DNA of 64,000 nucleotides from Erodium maritimum (taxonomy: Eukaryota; Streptophyta; Magnoliopsida; Geraniales; Geraniaceae), in assembly GCA_963921825.1 (NCBI GenBank), contig OY997588.1, forward strand, positions 6,524,001 through 6,588,000, in the 5' to 3' direction. Each line of letters starts with the position of its first letter. The stretch's first letter is position 1. The position numbers and the translations under genes are program-made. Of the stretch, positions 47,405 to 58,728 are shown piece after piece. The notes below the pieces were generated by a model. The model ran no database searches. It was not told the DNA's origin and was given only the letters and a program-made list of their open reading frames with translations.

Positions 47405-49335
47405 CTACACCTCCAACTCATCGATTCGCGCAGCAAGACTCTCAGTTGGGGATGGAGATGGAACACTCCCAGAAGAATCAGCCGCCCAAGTAGAAGGTTC
47501 CTCGACGACACCTTCATGATAGTCCATAGGTTCCTCTGCATCTATCCCCTTCTCTACCTGAACAAATTACAAAATGACCATAAATTATTCAGTACATACT
47601 TGAAAGGCAACTCCTATAAGTCTAACATGTCATTATAATGAATAAAATTCACTAACTAATAAATGGCACAAGGTATAGAAGTAATCGCTCGAAATATGTG
47701 GTGAGGATAAATAGATCTAGGAGAATGACATATTAAGAGAATCATTACAAATAAATTACCTTCTGGTCTGGAGCGATAGAGCGATCAACTACACAAGACA
47801 TCTTTTGTTCACAAATCAAAGCAACCACTGGACTATAATCATCCACGGAAATCCTCAAGGACTGTACAGCTTGAATCAAATAAGGCTTAACCTTTGCAGC
47901 ACAGTTTACAAGTACTCTCTCACCCAGAATCCGAGCAATTGGCAGACCCTTCTGAAAAGCATAAAACATAATCAGTGCACCATTAGAACCAAATATATAA
48001 AATAAGGAAACTTTTGCTTCAATGGTAGAACCTCGTCGTCATTTTTCACTTTCAAGCTAGCTAAGATGGGGGAGAGCCATTCCTGAGAGATGTTGTCACT
48101 TTCTTCCAAAACAGTGATCATAATTGTCGCCATGGATGAAAAAACATTGCCTGGGTGGTAATCTCTGAAAGCGTAACAGAAGGTAGCATCAGCATTGAGA
48201 TATACAACTTAATACAGGGAAATCCCTAGATACGATAAACATGTGCATACAGTGCGTCGTTGCAATCAAAAGTTCTACAAATAAACTATGCATTTGTTGC
48301 AATGTAACCATTGCCAGTTGAACAAAAACCTGAAAGTGTGCTGTTTTTAGGATAATGCCTGGGGGATAAACATCAGGAACTCGGAAACATAAATTCTACA
48401 GTATATAGTAGTAGCATTAACTTTTTCCTCGATAACTTTACAAGATAATTAAATAGAATAACAAAAAAACTGAAAATTTTCACAAATGAAGATTTGTGGC
48501 TAAGAACGACCTGATAAGGAGGATGTTATTCACCCTTTATTGATGCAAAAATCATAGCAAAATCATTACTAATATATATAATCGACGGCATAATATTCTT
48601 ATTTGTAACATTTGCAAGCCTATGATACAACTACGAAGCAATATCATACCTTATCTCTTTAAGGAAATGCTCGAACATCTCAACAATCAGAGTTCTCCGT
48701 TCCAGAACCACCATCACCAAACATGACCTGACCTTTGAGACACCTTCGAGGATTGAAATCCTTTTTGCGTATGATATGCTGGAGAGATCGGATATATTTG
48801 CAAACGACGACACAATCAGCTGAAAGACTTCCTGCAAGACCAGAACAAGATTTGCCAGAGATTCAAATCAGAACAAAGAGAAGCAAAACTAGACAACAGC
48901 TATTTTCCTGTGGTACCTTCAATCGGTCGGCTTCATAAGGGAGATTTGGTGCAGTGATTATGATTATCTCATGGAGGCAAGAAGCAACAGCGACTTTGAC
49001 ATCAGAATCTGGATGATGCAGAATCTTGTCAGCCACCAATTCCTTCACCAAAGGGGAAAGCGCAATTTGCATCGATCTCGTAGGTCTCTGAGGACCCTTC
49101 TTAGACAATAATGGATTTCCTGGATGAACAATTTAGAGACAAATCACAAAACAAAATCGATTATAAAGGCGCATCAACGATCGTTCATATGAAGATTTTA
49201 GGAAATTGTGAATAGAAGCTGAGTACATACGTCGAGAAACCAGATGAGACAGTCGCCGAAACAACTCTGCTCGGCGAGCTCGTTGCCGGAAGCGAATAGC
49301 CATCGCTCGATTTGTCTATCGAAAGCCTCCGACAT
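47405..49335 (-). pseudogene. PDS5-like paralogue (copy 2), damaged at both ends
   Basis: Six exon-like blocks in the same order and nearly the same sizes as copy 1: 49231-49335, 48917-49119, 48650-48831, 48032-48164, 47760-47951 and 47405-47557. Block 2 is 203 bases against 204 in copy 1, so exon 1 and exon 2 are out of frame and translation meets a stop. Block 4 has six extra bases in frame. In the last block a one-base insertion brings a TAG at 47405-47407; after it a second stop and substitutions destroy the region matching the copy 1 hydrophobic tail (about 47277-47330). Splice sites are all conserved and HEAT-like motifs (D-S-D-V-K-V-A-V-A-S-C, E-V-F-Q-L-I-V-S-S-F, L-P-I-A-R) are clear. 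It is probably a young pseudogene; use of a different start inside exon 2 cannot be excluded. Confidence 0.8.
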
Positions 49336-49823
49336 CGATTCAGATCAGGAACCAAGCAGCGCACAAACCCTAGAAGAGACTCTGCTTTCAGTTTTCAAAA
49401 AAGGCCTACTAAATCTATCTATTTATAATAAAAGGTTTAAGGCGGGGTTTAAGGCGGGTAAGTATAATACAGAGGAAGTGTATAACATTAGACAGAAGGG
49501 GTAATTACATATCCAAATAGACGAAAATAATATTTGACTATCTTAACGTTGATAATTTTTAACACAGTTAATATTTCAGCTAACTCTGTTAAAAAAATTT
49601 TAACAAAATGATTGAATAGTCTCAAATAATACAAAAAATTCAGCAGCTCTTCATGAACCAACGTTGACTTTTTTAATTAAATACTTCATATTTATTAATT
49701 TTCAAAAAAAATAAAAAAAAATCTTAATTTAAACATATGTAAAAATTAGTTTTAAAAATATTGAATATATATTTTAATAATCTTTTATAACTTTTCTCAT
49801 TTAATCTTTTTTATATAAAATTT
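49336..49823. other. upstream flank of PDS5-like copy 2
   Basis: AT-rich, no gene. The first 150 bases would be promoter and leader of copy 2. Confidence 0.3.
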
Positions 49824-50229
49824 AAGGATAATTTCATCTCAGTGTCTAAAATCTTTCATATTTCATTTAGAGTATTCGAAGTATTTATAGTGTCACTTCA
49901 GTACCCTAAACTTTCATTAATTTATTTAGAGTACCCTAAATTTCTTTTTGTATCACCTCAATACCCTAAAATTTTATTAATTTTATTTTAATACCCGTCG
50001 TTAACTTTACCTTATATTTGGTTGTTAATGAAGAGTATTATGGTCATTTTACAAATTTTGGGTGGAAAATCATATGAAAAGTTAACAGTTGGTACTAAAA
50101 TGGAAGTAATGAAAGTTTAGGGTACTGAGATGACACAAAAAAGATTTAAGGTACTCTAAATGAATTAATGAAAGGTTAGGGTATTGAAGTGACAAAAAAA
50201 ATGTAGGGTATGGATGTGTAATTATCCTT
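49824..50229. mobile_element. foldback MITE, family of the 23.6-kb element
   Basis: Inverted ends AAGGATAATT and AATTATCCTT enclose arms built of AGTACCCTAAA and CACTTCAGTA words, meeting near 50020. The ends resemble the GGGATAA termini of the 9-bp-TSD elements, but a clean target duplication was not found because the flanks themselves are AT-rich and palindromic. Confidence 0.65.
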
Positions 50230-50397
50230 AAATTTTATTTTTAAATTTTAATCTTATTATTTTTCAGAAATTAGTTTTTCGTATTAATTTTTTATAAAAC
50301 TTTCTCATTTAATATTTTTTCATAAAATTCCTTTTTAAAAATTAATCTTATCATTTTTCAGAGATTCTTTTTCTTATCAATTAAATTATTATTGTTA

Positions 50398-50745
50398 GGG
50401 TTAATTCCACCTCAGTAACCTAAATCTTTCATATTTTATTTTAAGTATCCTAAATCTTTTTTGTGTCATCTCAGTACCCTAAATCTTTCATATTTCATTT
50501 AGAGTACCCTAAATCTTTTTTGTGTCACCTCAGTACCCTAAACTTTTATTAATTGCATTTTAGTATCTTAAACTTTCATTAATTTCATTTTAGTACCCAC
50601 CGTTAACTTTACCATAATTTTGGTTGTTGGTGAGGGGTAGTATGGTCATTTTACCCGTTTTGGATGGAAAATCATATGTAAAGTTAACGGTGGGTACTAA
50701 AATGGAATAAATGAAAGTTTAGGGTACCGAGGTGACACAAAAAAG
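50398..50745. mobile_element. foldback MITE, same family, right end eroded
   Basis: The left end is GGGTTAATTCCACCTCAGTA. The left arm holds at least three tandem units of the kind TACCCTAAATCTTT followed by TGTGTCACCTCAG. The right arm reaches only to about 50745 (GACACAAAAAAG) and lacks the terminal GGGATAA-type end, so this copy is truncated. Confidence 0.65.
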
Positions 50746-50823
50746 CTTATTTCTCCTCAAATTCCAAATAGCCGGTTACAAGTGTTGGTGTTAATATTAA
50801 AGAAAATTTTATTATAATATCTA

Positions 50824-51811
50824 GTGAAAATTTTATTTTTATTATAATACCCAAGACTGCTTTTTTTTGTTTCCACTGTCCTAAAATGGTTTTATTTTCA
50901 ATTTAATACCCGTAGTTACTTTTCAGTTAACTTTCCATAAAAAAAAACGTAAAAAATCCAAAATACTTCTTACTAACAAAATTTTCAAATTAGGCCATTG
51001 GTTCCTCAAATCATGAAATTTCAAAATTCTTTTTCATTTATCTTTAAATTTTACAAATTTACCATAAAAAAATTCAGATTTGTTTAAAAATATATATAAG
51101 AATCAGATTTTTCAATTATAAAAATTATATTTTTTTACTAATATATCTAAATCATAATTTATTTCAAAAACTATTTTTAAAATCATGATTTTTATTTTAT
51201 AAATTTCATTTTTATTTCAAAAAAATCAGATTTTTTATTTTCAAAAATAAGTTTTTACTTAATACAAAATATAACCCTTATTTTCATTAAATAAAAAATG
51301 ATTTTTGAAAAAAATATTATTTTTTGAAATAAATCTGAGTTTTAATTTTATAAAAATCAGTTTTATTTCAAAAATTGAGATTTTTTTGTTTTCAAAAATC
51401 ATTTTTCATTTAACGAAAATAATGGTTATTTAATAAGTTTGTATTGAATAAAAGATATAAAACTTATTTTTATAAATATTTTTTGATATATAATATGATT
51501 TTTAATTAAAAAAATCTGATTTTTTTATATTTTTTAAAAAACAAAATCTGATTTTATGGTAAATTTAGAAAATTTGAATATAAATAAAGGGGAATTTTGG
51601 CATTGCACAATTATCATGGTTTGAGGAACCAATAGATTGAAAATTTGATTTTTTTTTTTTTTAGTAAGAGGTATTTTGGACTTTTTAAGTTTTTCGGATG
51701 AAAAATTAACTGCAAAGTAATTGCGGGTACTAAATTGAAAATAAAACTTTTCCAGATAGAAAAAACAAAATAAAATAGTTTAATATATTATAATAAAACT
51801 AAAATTTTCAC
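50824..51811. mobile_element. foldback element of about 1 kb
   Basis: The left end GTGAAAATTTTA and the complement of the right end pair, and the arms can be followed inward for over 250 bases (for example GGTTCCTCAAATCATG near 51000 against CATGGTTTGAGGAACC near 51620). The middle is very AT-rich with repeated ATCTGATTTTT words. No coding capacity; target duplication not resolved. Confidence 0.7.
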
Positions 51812-51831
51812 ATTAGAACCTCTTGTAAGTT

Positions 51832-52774
51832 GTGAAACAAAAACTCTCTCGCCTGTTCGAGAACCTCTCCCGAGGAAACCTTAGCCCTAGGATATCTATG
51901 GAGCTTTCTCTCCCTGCCACTGTTGCCGATAAGCCCGTCTGTCCTACATGTCTTTTCCCATCGCCACCTGCCACTATGCAGTTCTCAGCACTTGGTCCTC
52001 CCCTTCGTCCCCCTATGAGATTGAGTATCCATTAAAGACTCGAAGAAGAAGAAGGCTGAAGCAAACCATAGCCGAGAAAGTTTCTCCACCTTTCCTCCCT
52101 TCTCCACCGTCCACTGATATATCACCACCATCTACGTCTATCGTTGCTTTCTCTTCAAGGTTCTCTACCCCAAACATGAAGCCACGAAGAGGTCGTCTGG
52201 TTAAAAACTCATCGGTTGCTTCTTATGCAAGCAAGCCACCAGTCGTGGCTCTCGTCGCCGCTCCACAACCACCCATTGGTCTCAATATTATCCCGCCACC
52301 ATCCATCGCTCCCACGGCATCTCTCCGCCTCCACTGTGTTGGGACCCTCTTCGTGGGAAAGCACTCATGGTCGAAGTCGGAAGAGAGGAATTGGAGGTGC
52401 TTATCGATGGGGTTTCGGTCCTTGATTCAGCTCAAGTCCTTGTGATCTTGTCTCCTCTTACATCGCCTTCGGGTGCCTAAGCCACGAGAAGTCGATCCTA
52501 CTTCGGGGGTAGTGGTACCACCGACCTCTCTTGAGGCTAACTTGGCCAGTCTTCAAGACGACTTCTCCTCGTGTTCGTTGGAGGAAGATGAAGAGATAGA
52601 GATCCTGGTACCATACACCCCGATGAGTCCGTCGATAGTTGCACGCCAACAGTTTTCCATTATGGGCAAGATTTGGTATTTGAAGCCTCCCTAGAAGGAG
52701 GTTCCACTCCGGATCATCATGAAGACATGGGAAAGATCCGCGAAAGGCTTGGTGGTCAAGGACATAGGCCCTAG
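51832..52774 (+). pseudogene. LINE ORF1 relic, 5' part
   Basis: Broken plus-strand frames with Pro/Ser-rich sequence end in a stretch (M-K-T-W-E-R-S-A-K-G-L-V-V-K-D-I-G-P) that matches the DUF4283 region of plant LINE ORF1 proteins and continues, after the hAT insertion, at 56794. Stops interrupt the earlier part. This is the 5' half of an old non-LTR element. Confidence 0.6.
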
Positions 52775-53473
52775 TAGGGGTGGGCATCAGTCGGGGCCCG
52801 ACAATATTTTCAATTATCCGTAACCCAAACCGGGAGGACCGGTTACTTGAAATCCATAACTGTCACCGCACCGGGTTCCAACGGAAAACCTAAAAACCGA
52901 CCGTTACGGAGCCGCCCTGTTACGTTTTTTAACCGACCCATTGGGCTTTCTTTTGAGCCTTCAATTAAAGCTCAAAATAGAAGAAAAAATATATCAATTT
53001 CTTACAAAATTAGAACACTAAAATCAATTTACAACAAAAACACAATCTGCAAAGACCGGCTAAATTAAAAGCAAGTAAAATATTAATTTTATTCTACTGC
53101 AGTGTCGTGGGTAGAAATCGAGTGGGAAAATTAGATCGACTTCAAAAAAGAAAAGGAGAACCGGGTCGGATGGACCGGACCCGACCAGGTGACTTGGCCA
53201 GACCCGGTCGACCCAGCACCTCTTCACTTGGGCCGTGAAGCCCGCTTCATATTCTGAGGCCCAAAGGGGCATCTGGCCCGCACTACTTAAAGGGGAAATT
53301 AGGGTTCAGTATCCCTAATTCCATTTTCCCCTCCTCCTTCGTTTCTGGGATCGCCGACCCTCTCCCGTTCCTCTTCTTCGTCGAACCTTTACCCTCTCAA
53401 CCCACGGCCGACCGTCCCCGACCTCCATCTCCGACCTCCGTTCAACCACGGCAGCCAGCCACCGCCCTCTCCC

Positions 53474-53572
53474 CTTCTTCTTCTTCTTCTTCTTCTTCTT
53501 CTTCTTCTTCTTCTTCTTCTTCTTCTTCTTCTTCTTCTTCTTCTTCTTCTTCTTCTTCTTCTTCTTCTTCTT
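53474..53572. repeat. (TTC)n microsatellite, about 33 units
   Basis: An uninterrupted TTC/CTT tract of about 99 bases, which gives spurious poly-Glu and poly-Arg frames on the minus strand. Confidence 0.95.
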
Positions 53573-54814
53573 CGTTCACTTTGTCGCCTGCCACGACCCC
53601 ATCGCCATCTCTTCCTCCTCCACCAGCCACGACCATGGCCTCCTCCGTCCACCTTCTTCGCCCCGAGTTTTCGGTCGCCCTCTCGCCCCCGTCTCCGACC
53701 ACCGCCGCCGCGCAACACCTCCGAACTCCCTCTCTCATATCTGTCCCGCCGCCCTCTTCCCGTTCACTCGCCGGATCTGAGACAAAGCTCGCCGTCCAGA
53801 TCCGTTACGGGGAGCTTTCGTGCTCCGTCGTGCTCACCTCCGCTCCTCCGCCGCCGCCCTTCGGTGTTCTACGGTGAGCGTTACACCGTGAAGCCCCGGT
53901 CGGATTGGTCACCGCCGGTGGCCGGATTTTGACCGAACCCTTTTTCCGTTTCCCTTCTGTTTCTTTATTTCGAACTTCCGTTGGTTCTGGGCACATCTGT
54001 TTAAAACTGGATCTGAATCGTTGAGCTTTCAAAAGAACATAAAAGAGTTAAGTTAAAATAAAATCAGTGTTAATCTTCGAAAAAAAAATTTGAAAAGAAA
54101 TATTTTCAGATCTGATCTGTTGAAAATCAAAACAAGAAAATGGAAGTTGAAACAATTTTGTTTTACTATTGATAAAAAGGGTTGTAACTTAAAATTTTGA
54201 AAATGATTCAAAACGGATTATTTTCAGTTTGGAATTAAGACGTTGTGGACTGTTGAACGAGGGGCGTGAATCGACTAAGCTGGACGTTTAAAATCGAACT
54301 TAGAACGGAACAAAAGCGGACCGCTGAATCGGACCTCGGGATTCGTGCATTGGGACCGTGCCTCGGAAGCATGCGTCGGTTTCGGTGCTCGGGTACTCAA
54401 ACACGATTCGCCGTAATTCCGCTTTTAGCCCGCTCGAGTTTAAAAGACAAATGTCGGATTTAAACTGGACAAATCGTAATCTTTAACTTAACGGTGGAAC
54501 CGTTATTAATTAGTGACTTCGTATTAAATTTAGAGTGCGGCTTCGATCGAAGAGAAAACCGGAGTTACACCCAGACGCGGACTTCGCCCCGGAAGACGGC
54601 GTTGGCCCGGTCGTCAGCAGCTAGGAGACGCTGTTGTGGTTTCGTCGCGAGGTAGGGAAAAGTAGCCGGATCTCGGCCCTGACTAAGGAAAGTTAACTGT
54701 AGAATTGCATGTGGCACCGGGGTGTCGTGGGTTATCTAGGTTATCGAATATTAGAAAAGCATGTTACGAGATTGTAGCAATTATTGGGAAAAAATGTGAC
54801 ACTTAGTAGTGTCG

Positions 54815-54985
54815 TAGGAGCAGAGAACTTAGCGATATTGGAATTACTGGAGGCATATGACCATGCCCGGAGGTTGATTGCGAACTTATCGATATTAGGA
54901 GTACTGGAGGCATATGATCAGGCCCGGAGGTTGATTGTGAAACTGGTAATATTAGAACTGTTGGAGGCATTGGTTATGCCGGAGG
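54815..54985. repeat. minisatellite, three units of about 60 bp
   Basis: Units share the words TACTGGAGGCATATGA and GCCCGGAGGTTGATTG, with the third unit diverged. Confidence 0.75.
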
Positions 54986-55004
54986 TTGTTGTGTATTACT
55001 GTCG

Positions 55005-55345
55005 TGTCTTGGGGTGGCCATAAGAGCCCGTGTTATTATTGTTGAGTCTTGGGTGGCCATGAGAGCCCGTGTTATTACTGTTGGTGTGTTTTGGGTGGCC
55101 ATGAGTGTCTATTAGGTTGTTGAACCCGTGTTACTTTACTGTTTGTGTCTTGGGTGGCCATGAGTGCCCGTGGGGTCGTTGAACCCGTGTCTTTACCGTT
55201 GGTGTGTTTGGGTGGCCGTGAGTGCCCGTGGGGTTGTTGAGCCCGTGAGTTTTGTTGGTGTGTCTTGGGTGGCCGTGAGTGCCCGTGGGATTGTAGAGTC
55301 CGTGTTTTAATGTTGGCGTCTTGTTGGCCTTGAGTGACTGTGGAG
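55005..55345. repeat. minisatellite, six to seven units of 45-65 bp
   Basis: Units share GTCTTGGGTGGCCATGAG followed by GCCCGTG and GTTGA-CCCGTG. Unit length varies. Confidence 0.8.
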
Positions 55346-55424
55346 TTGTCACCGGTGTCGTCACTGTCTGTTTGAACTTGTTTGTGATTGTGATTGGTTA
55401 CTTGATACTGGTGGAGGTTGTGTG

Positions 55425-55635
55425 GTGTAGCTAGCCTCCCGACTGGGATCGGGAGAAGCGGAGGGGTTGTGGGCTAGCTCCCCGACTGGGATCGAGGGAA
55501 GGACGCGCGGGTGTGGCTAACCACCTGACTGGGATCGGGTGAAGCGGAGAGGTTGTGGGTTAGCCTCCCGACTGGGATCGGGAGAAGTTGCGCGACAGGT
55601 CGACTGCCTGGCCCGACTGGGATCGGAAAGGGCGA
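55425..55635. repeat. minisatellite with core CCGACTGGGATCGGG
   Basis: Five units of about 40-60 bases share the core CCGACTGGGATCGGG, mostly preceded by GCTAGCCTC or a variant. Confidence 0.85.
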
Positions 55636-56793
55636 GATACAGAGATTGGTTACTTAGCAGCTGGTTTGCGATCCTTTGCGATCTTGTTTGGTATTGTGTG
55701 GTTGTCAGTCGTGTCTTGGAGGAGGTCGTCAATCGTAGTGTGGGGTCTACACAACGTGTCCGAGTGTTGAGTCAGTTGAGGAAAGTTCTGGTCGTGTGTG
55801 TCTTTTGAGTCGTTGTTGGTGTCACCGGCTTTGTCTGCTAAGTATGCCGTAGTCAGTCTGTTATCTTTGGTGGTGAGCGAACGCTCACCCCTAGCTGCTT
55901 TTCCTACAGGTACCGTTCGCAGGCTGGATTAGGTGAGCTTCTGAAGCTTGAAGAGCGTGAAGCGGGTTCTGGGAGTTTTGAGTCTAGTGACGTGTACCTC
56001 GTTTTGTCCACGTGTTGGGACGTATTTTAAGTTGTAAATATTATTTTGTTGAACTAAACTGGTATTTTAAAGTGTTTTAATGGAAAAGGTTTCAAGTGTT
56101 CTTTATTTTAAACGTTCGCGTCCCGAGTTCGGTTCGCTGAAATTGGGGCGTGACACAATCGGTTATTATTAGTAATTTGCTATTAAGCTATTACATCAAG
56201 AAAAATATTTTTTTAAAGTCTTTAATGGTGTCTAAAAACAAAAACGTTCAAGTTAAATACATGCCACAAACAATAAATAAATGATTAAAATGTATGTTTA
56301 TTCAAGTACAAGAATTTAAATTCAAGTTCACTACAATCAAATAAACTTTAAACTTTAAAATCAAATAAATTCATTAATACTAGTGTCAACATTTAATTTA
56401 TTTTAACTTGAACAACTAACTTACTACATGATTGTTTATAGACGAATTTATGATTAAAAGTTTACTAATCTTCTATATTTTACCTCTATTACATTGATAA
56501 TCTAATACTTGTGTCAACATTTAATTTAAACCTCTTGTAATACAATAACCATCAAATTAGTAAAACAAAACATAAACTTCTTTATATACACACCTAAAGC
56601 CGGTCGGTTGGTTTTTTACCGGTTTGAAAGATAAAAAACCGTACCCACTCAAAATGATGTCGGGTTGGTATTTTTTTAACCGTAACCGTAACCGCCGCTG
56701 ATGACACCGGTTCGGGTGATTCCGGTGATGGGGACGACCGGTGACGGTCAGTTTTCGGTTACCGCCGGATATTTGCCCAGCCCTAGGCCCTAG

Positions 56794-58007
56794 GGTCTAT
56801 GTCTTCTACTTAGAGTCGGAGGAGGCTCGTGCTTGGGTCCGGGGAAATGAGCCATGGTGTTTCGATGGACGTCTGTTACTCTTCGGCGATTTGGACCCGA
56901 TGTCTAAGGAACTGCCGATTCTGGATCGGCTACAGCTCTGGGCTCACACCCACGCCCTCCCTCCATTGGTAAGGACCCGAGCGACAAGGGAAACAATTGG
57001 CTCGATACTTGGTCTTTGTGCCATTGTCCCATGTGACCAATGGGGTCTCTATTGGGGAAGAGCGGTGAAAGTGAGATTCTGGCATCTTGTAGAGCGCCCC
57101 CTGCGCCGTCATTTGCTGCTAAGGTTCAGGGAATTTTCGGAACCGGTCCGTGTCTCCCTCACCTACACAAAACTGCCTTCTTTCTGTTTTCAATGTGGGC
57201 GGTCATGTCATCTAGGAGTGTGACCGGTGGGATAGTGGATACCCCATGGTTTGACTCATCTATTTTGGAGTTCTAAAAGGATTGGAATATTAAGCCATAC
57301 ATCATATTGGAGGAATCATGGGTCTCGGAGCTCTCCTTTAGGAGTAAGGTATGTATCCTCGAGTATTGTACCTAAGGACGCCTTGTCTCAGGGAAGGGGC
57401 TGATTGTATCCTCGAGTACTGTACCTAAGGGTACAAATCATCGAGTCAACATCCAGGCCAGGACAATCAATCCAAGTTGGGAAAATTTGGTGGTCGGCCA
57501 ACTCTCCGATAACAAGAAAACCGAAGTTTCAGGTCTGCATGGGCACATAGATAGATCTGGAGTTGGAGCTGACACTAGAAGAGTGAAAAGGGGGTCTGCT
57601 GGTGAACCCCGAAATGCTCAGGCGAGAGCTGGTGAGCAGCCTCGTTAGGAGGAATGTTAGGATCCTCTGGTTTCAAGTACTGGCTCCGGGAGGGGTCCCT
57701 CGTTGAAGTATTGCCTCCTACAACTAATGCAGTTCAAGTTCAGTCGTTTTGCCCCTCAGATGCAGCGTGTAGGCAATACCTTGAGCAGGACTTCCAGTTA
57801 CATTTTTCAACCCCCCAATTTTCCTTCATATTGCCTATGTGGCGTCTCAATACCGTTCATAGCGGTTATATCGTCAAAAAAGCTGTGAACTTTTATGTTC
57901 TATGTCTATTCTTGTTTAGTGGTCAAGGAATACTAATTTTGATGCACTCGATTGTAATTGATTTTGGAGTTTAATAAAATTACACTCTTCATTCAAAAAA
58001 AATTCAC
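56794..58007 (+). pseudogene. LINE ORF1 relic, 3' part, with LINE tail
   Basis: Resumes the frame interrupted at 52774: Y-V-F-Y-L-E-S-E-E-A-R-A-W-V and N-E-P-W-C-F-D-G-R-L-L-L belong to DUF4283. It reaches the zinc knuckle C-F-Q-C-G-R-S-C-H-L-G, in which the last cysteine is not in place because the frame stops (57221-57223). ORF2 (endonuclease and reverse transcriptase) is absent. The stretch 57900-58007, ending in TTAATAAAATTACACTC and a short A-run, looks like a LINE 3' end. The element is therefore internally deleted as well as split by the hAT insertion. Confidence 0.7.
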
Positions 58008-58728
58008 AAGGTATTATAATGAAATCTTCCCTTCTTACTAACACCAACTTAATTTCTCTTTCCCCTAAAGAAGTGTTTTTTCATTATTTCTCTCCTTAAA
58101 CTTCCAAACCACCGACCTTTCATTGTCCATTTAGCGTACTACATATGCATCATCAATCGTCCCGTTGATTTTCATTTTGCCAGCATGTTCTAATTCAAGG
58201 AAACATTTTACAGAAGGTAGTTTGACATCGAGGAACGGTGTTTGTCTGATTCTGATCATGATCATGTCGGTAAAATTTTCAATACTCCACAAAACTCAAG
58301 CGAGGTCTGCTCAACAGTCTCGTCATATTGAATGAGGCATTATCGTCTGCAACGTCAGTTCCTAGGAGTAGGCTGCGCCTAAAACGTATGATCTTACACC
58401 TCCATAAAAGACGTAACGTATCCTTATTCAATCCTTAACTACTTTTCTGTTGATTTGGTTGAGCTTCATGTATTCAGGCCGTGTTCTCTACTACGTTTTT
58501 ATCATTTTCATGAAACAAGGATAAGATTGACGTAAAAAAATAACTTTTTCTTTTCTTGTAACCAAACACCCAGAAAGGGGTTCTGAAGAGTTGATGGTCT
58601 TGTTTAGTTAATTAATCAACAATTACATACTAATGGTTGAAATATATTTGAATTGTCTATAAGAGAGGCTGATTGAACAAACTTATAAGTAATTGCTATG
58701 AAACATAGAGAGATCCCATGAAAACTTG
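58008..58728. other. intergenic, 3' flank of the next gene
   Basis: Nothing recognised apart from the probable 3' untranslated region of the minus-strand gene that ends at 58729. Confidence 0.3.

Larger units (their letters stand above)
52775..56785. mobile_element. 4-kb hAT element (8-bp TSD) carrying LTR-like cargo
   Basis: The termini TAGGGGTGGGCATC and GATATTTGCCCAGCCCTA form a hAT-type inverted repeat. The 8-base duplication GGCCCTAG is perfect (52767-52774 and 56786-56793). Removing the element restores a continuous LINE ORF1 frame, which confirms the borders. There is no transposase. The middle (about 53103-56155) is GC-richer, begins TGTCGTGGG and ends GGCGTGACA, and holds a promoter-like start near 53285, a CTT microsatellite and three minisatellites, all suggestive of a large Ty3/gypsy LTR. 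It has no target duplication of its own that I could find. Confidence 0.85.

Noticed and set aside
53389..53738. Long poly-Arg and poly-Glu frames on the minus strand
   Set aside because: They are produced by the TTC microsatellite and have no domain or coding context.
53103..56155. Solo LTR call for the hAT cargo
   Set aside because: TG/CA-like ends are present but no 5-bp target duplication was found, so it is only described as LTR-like.
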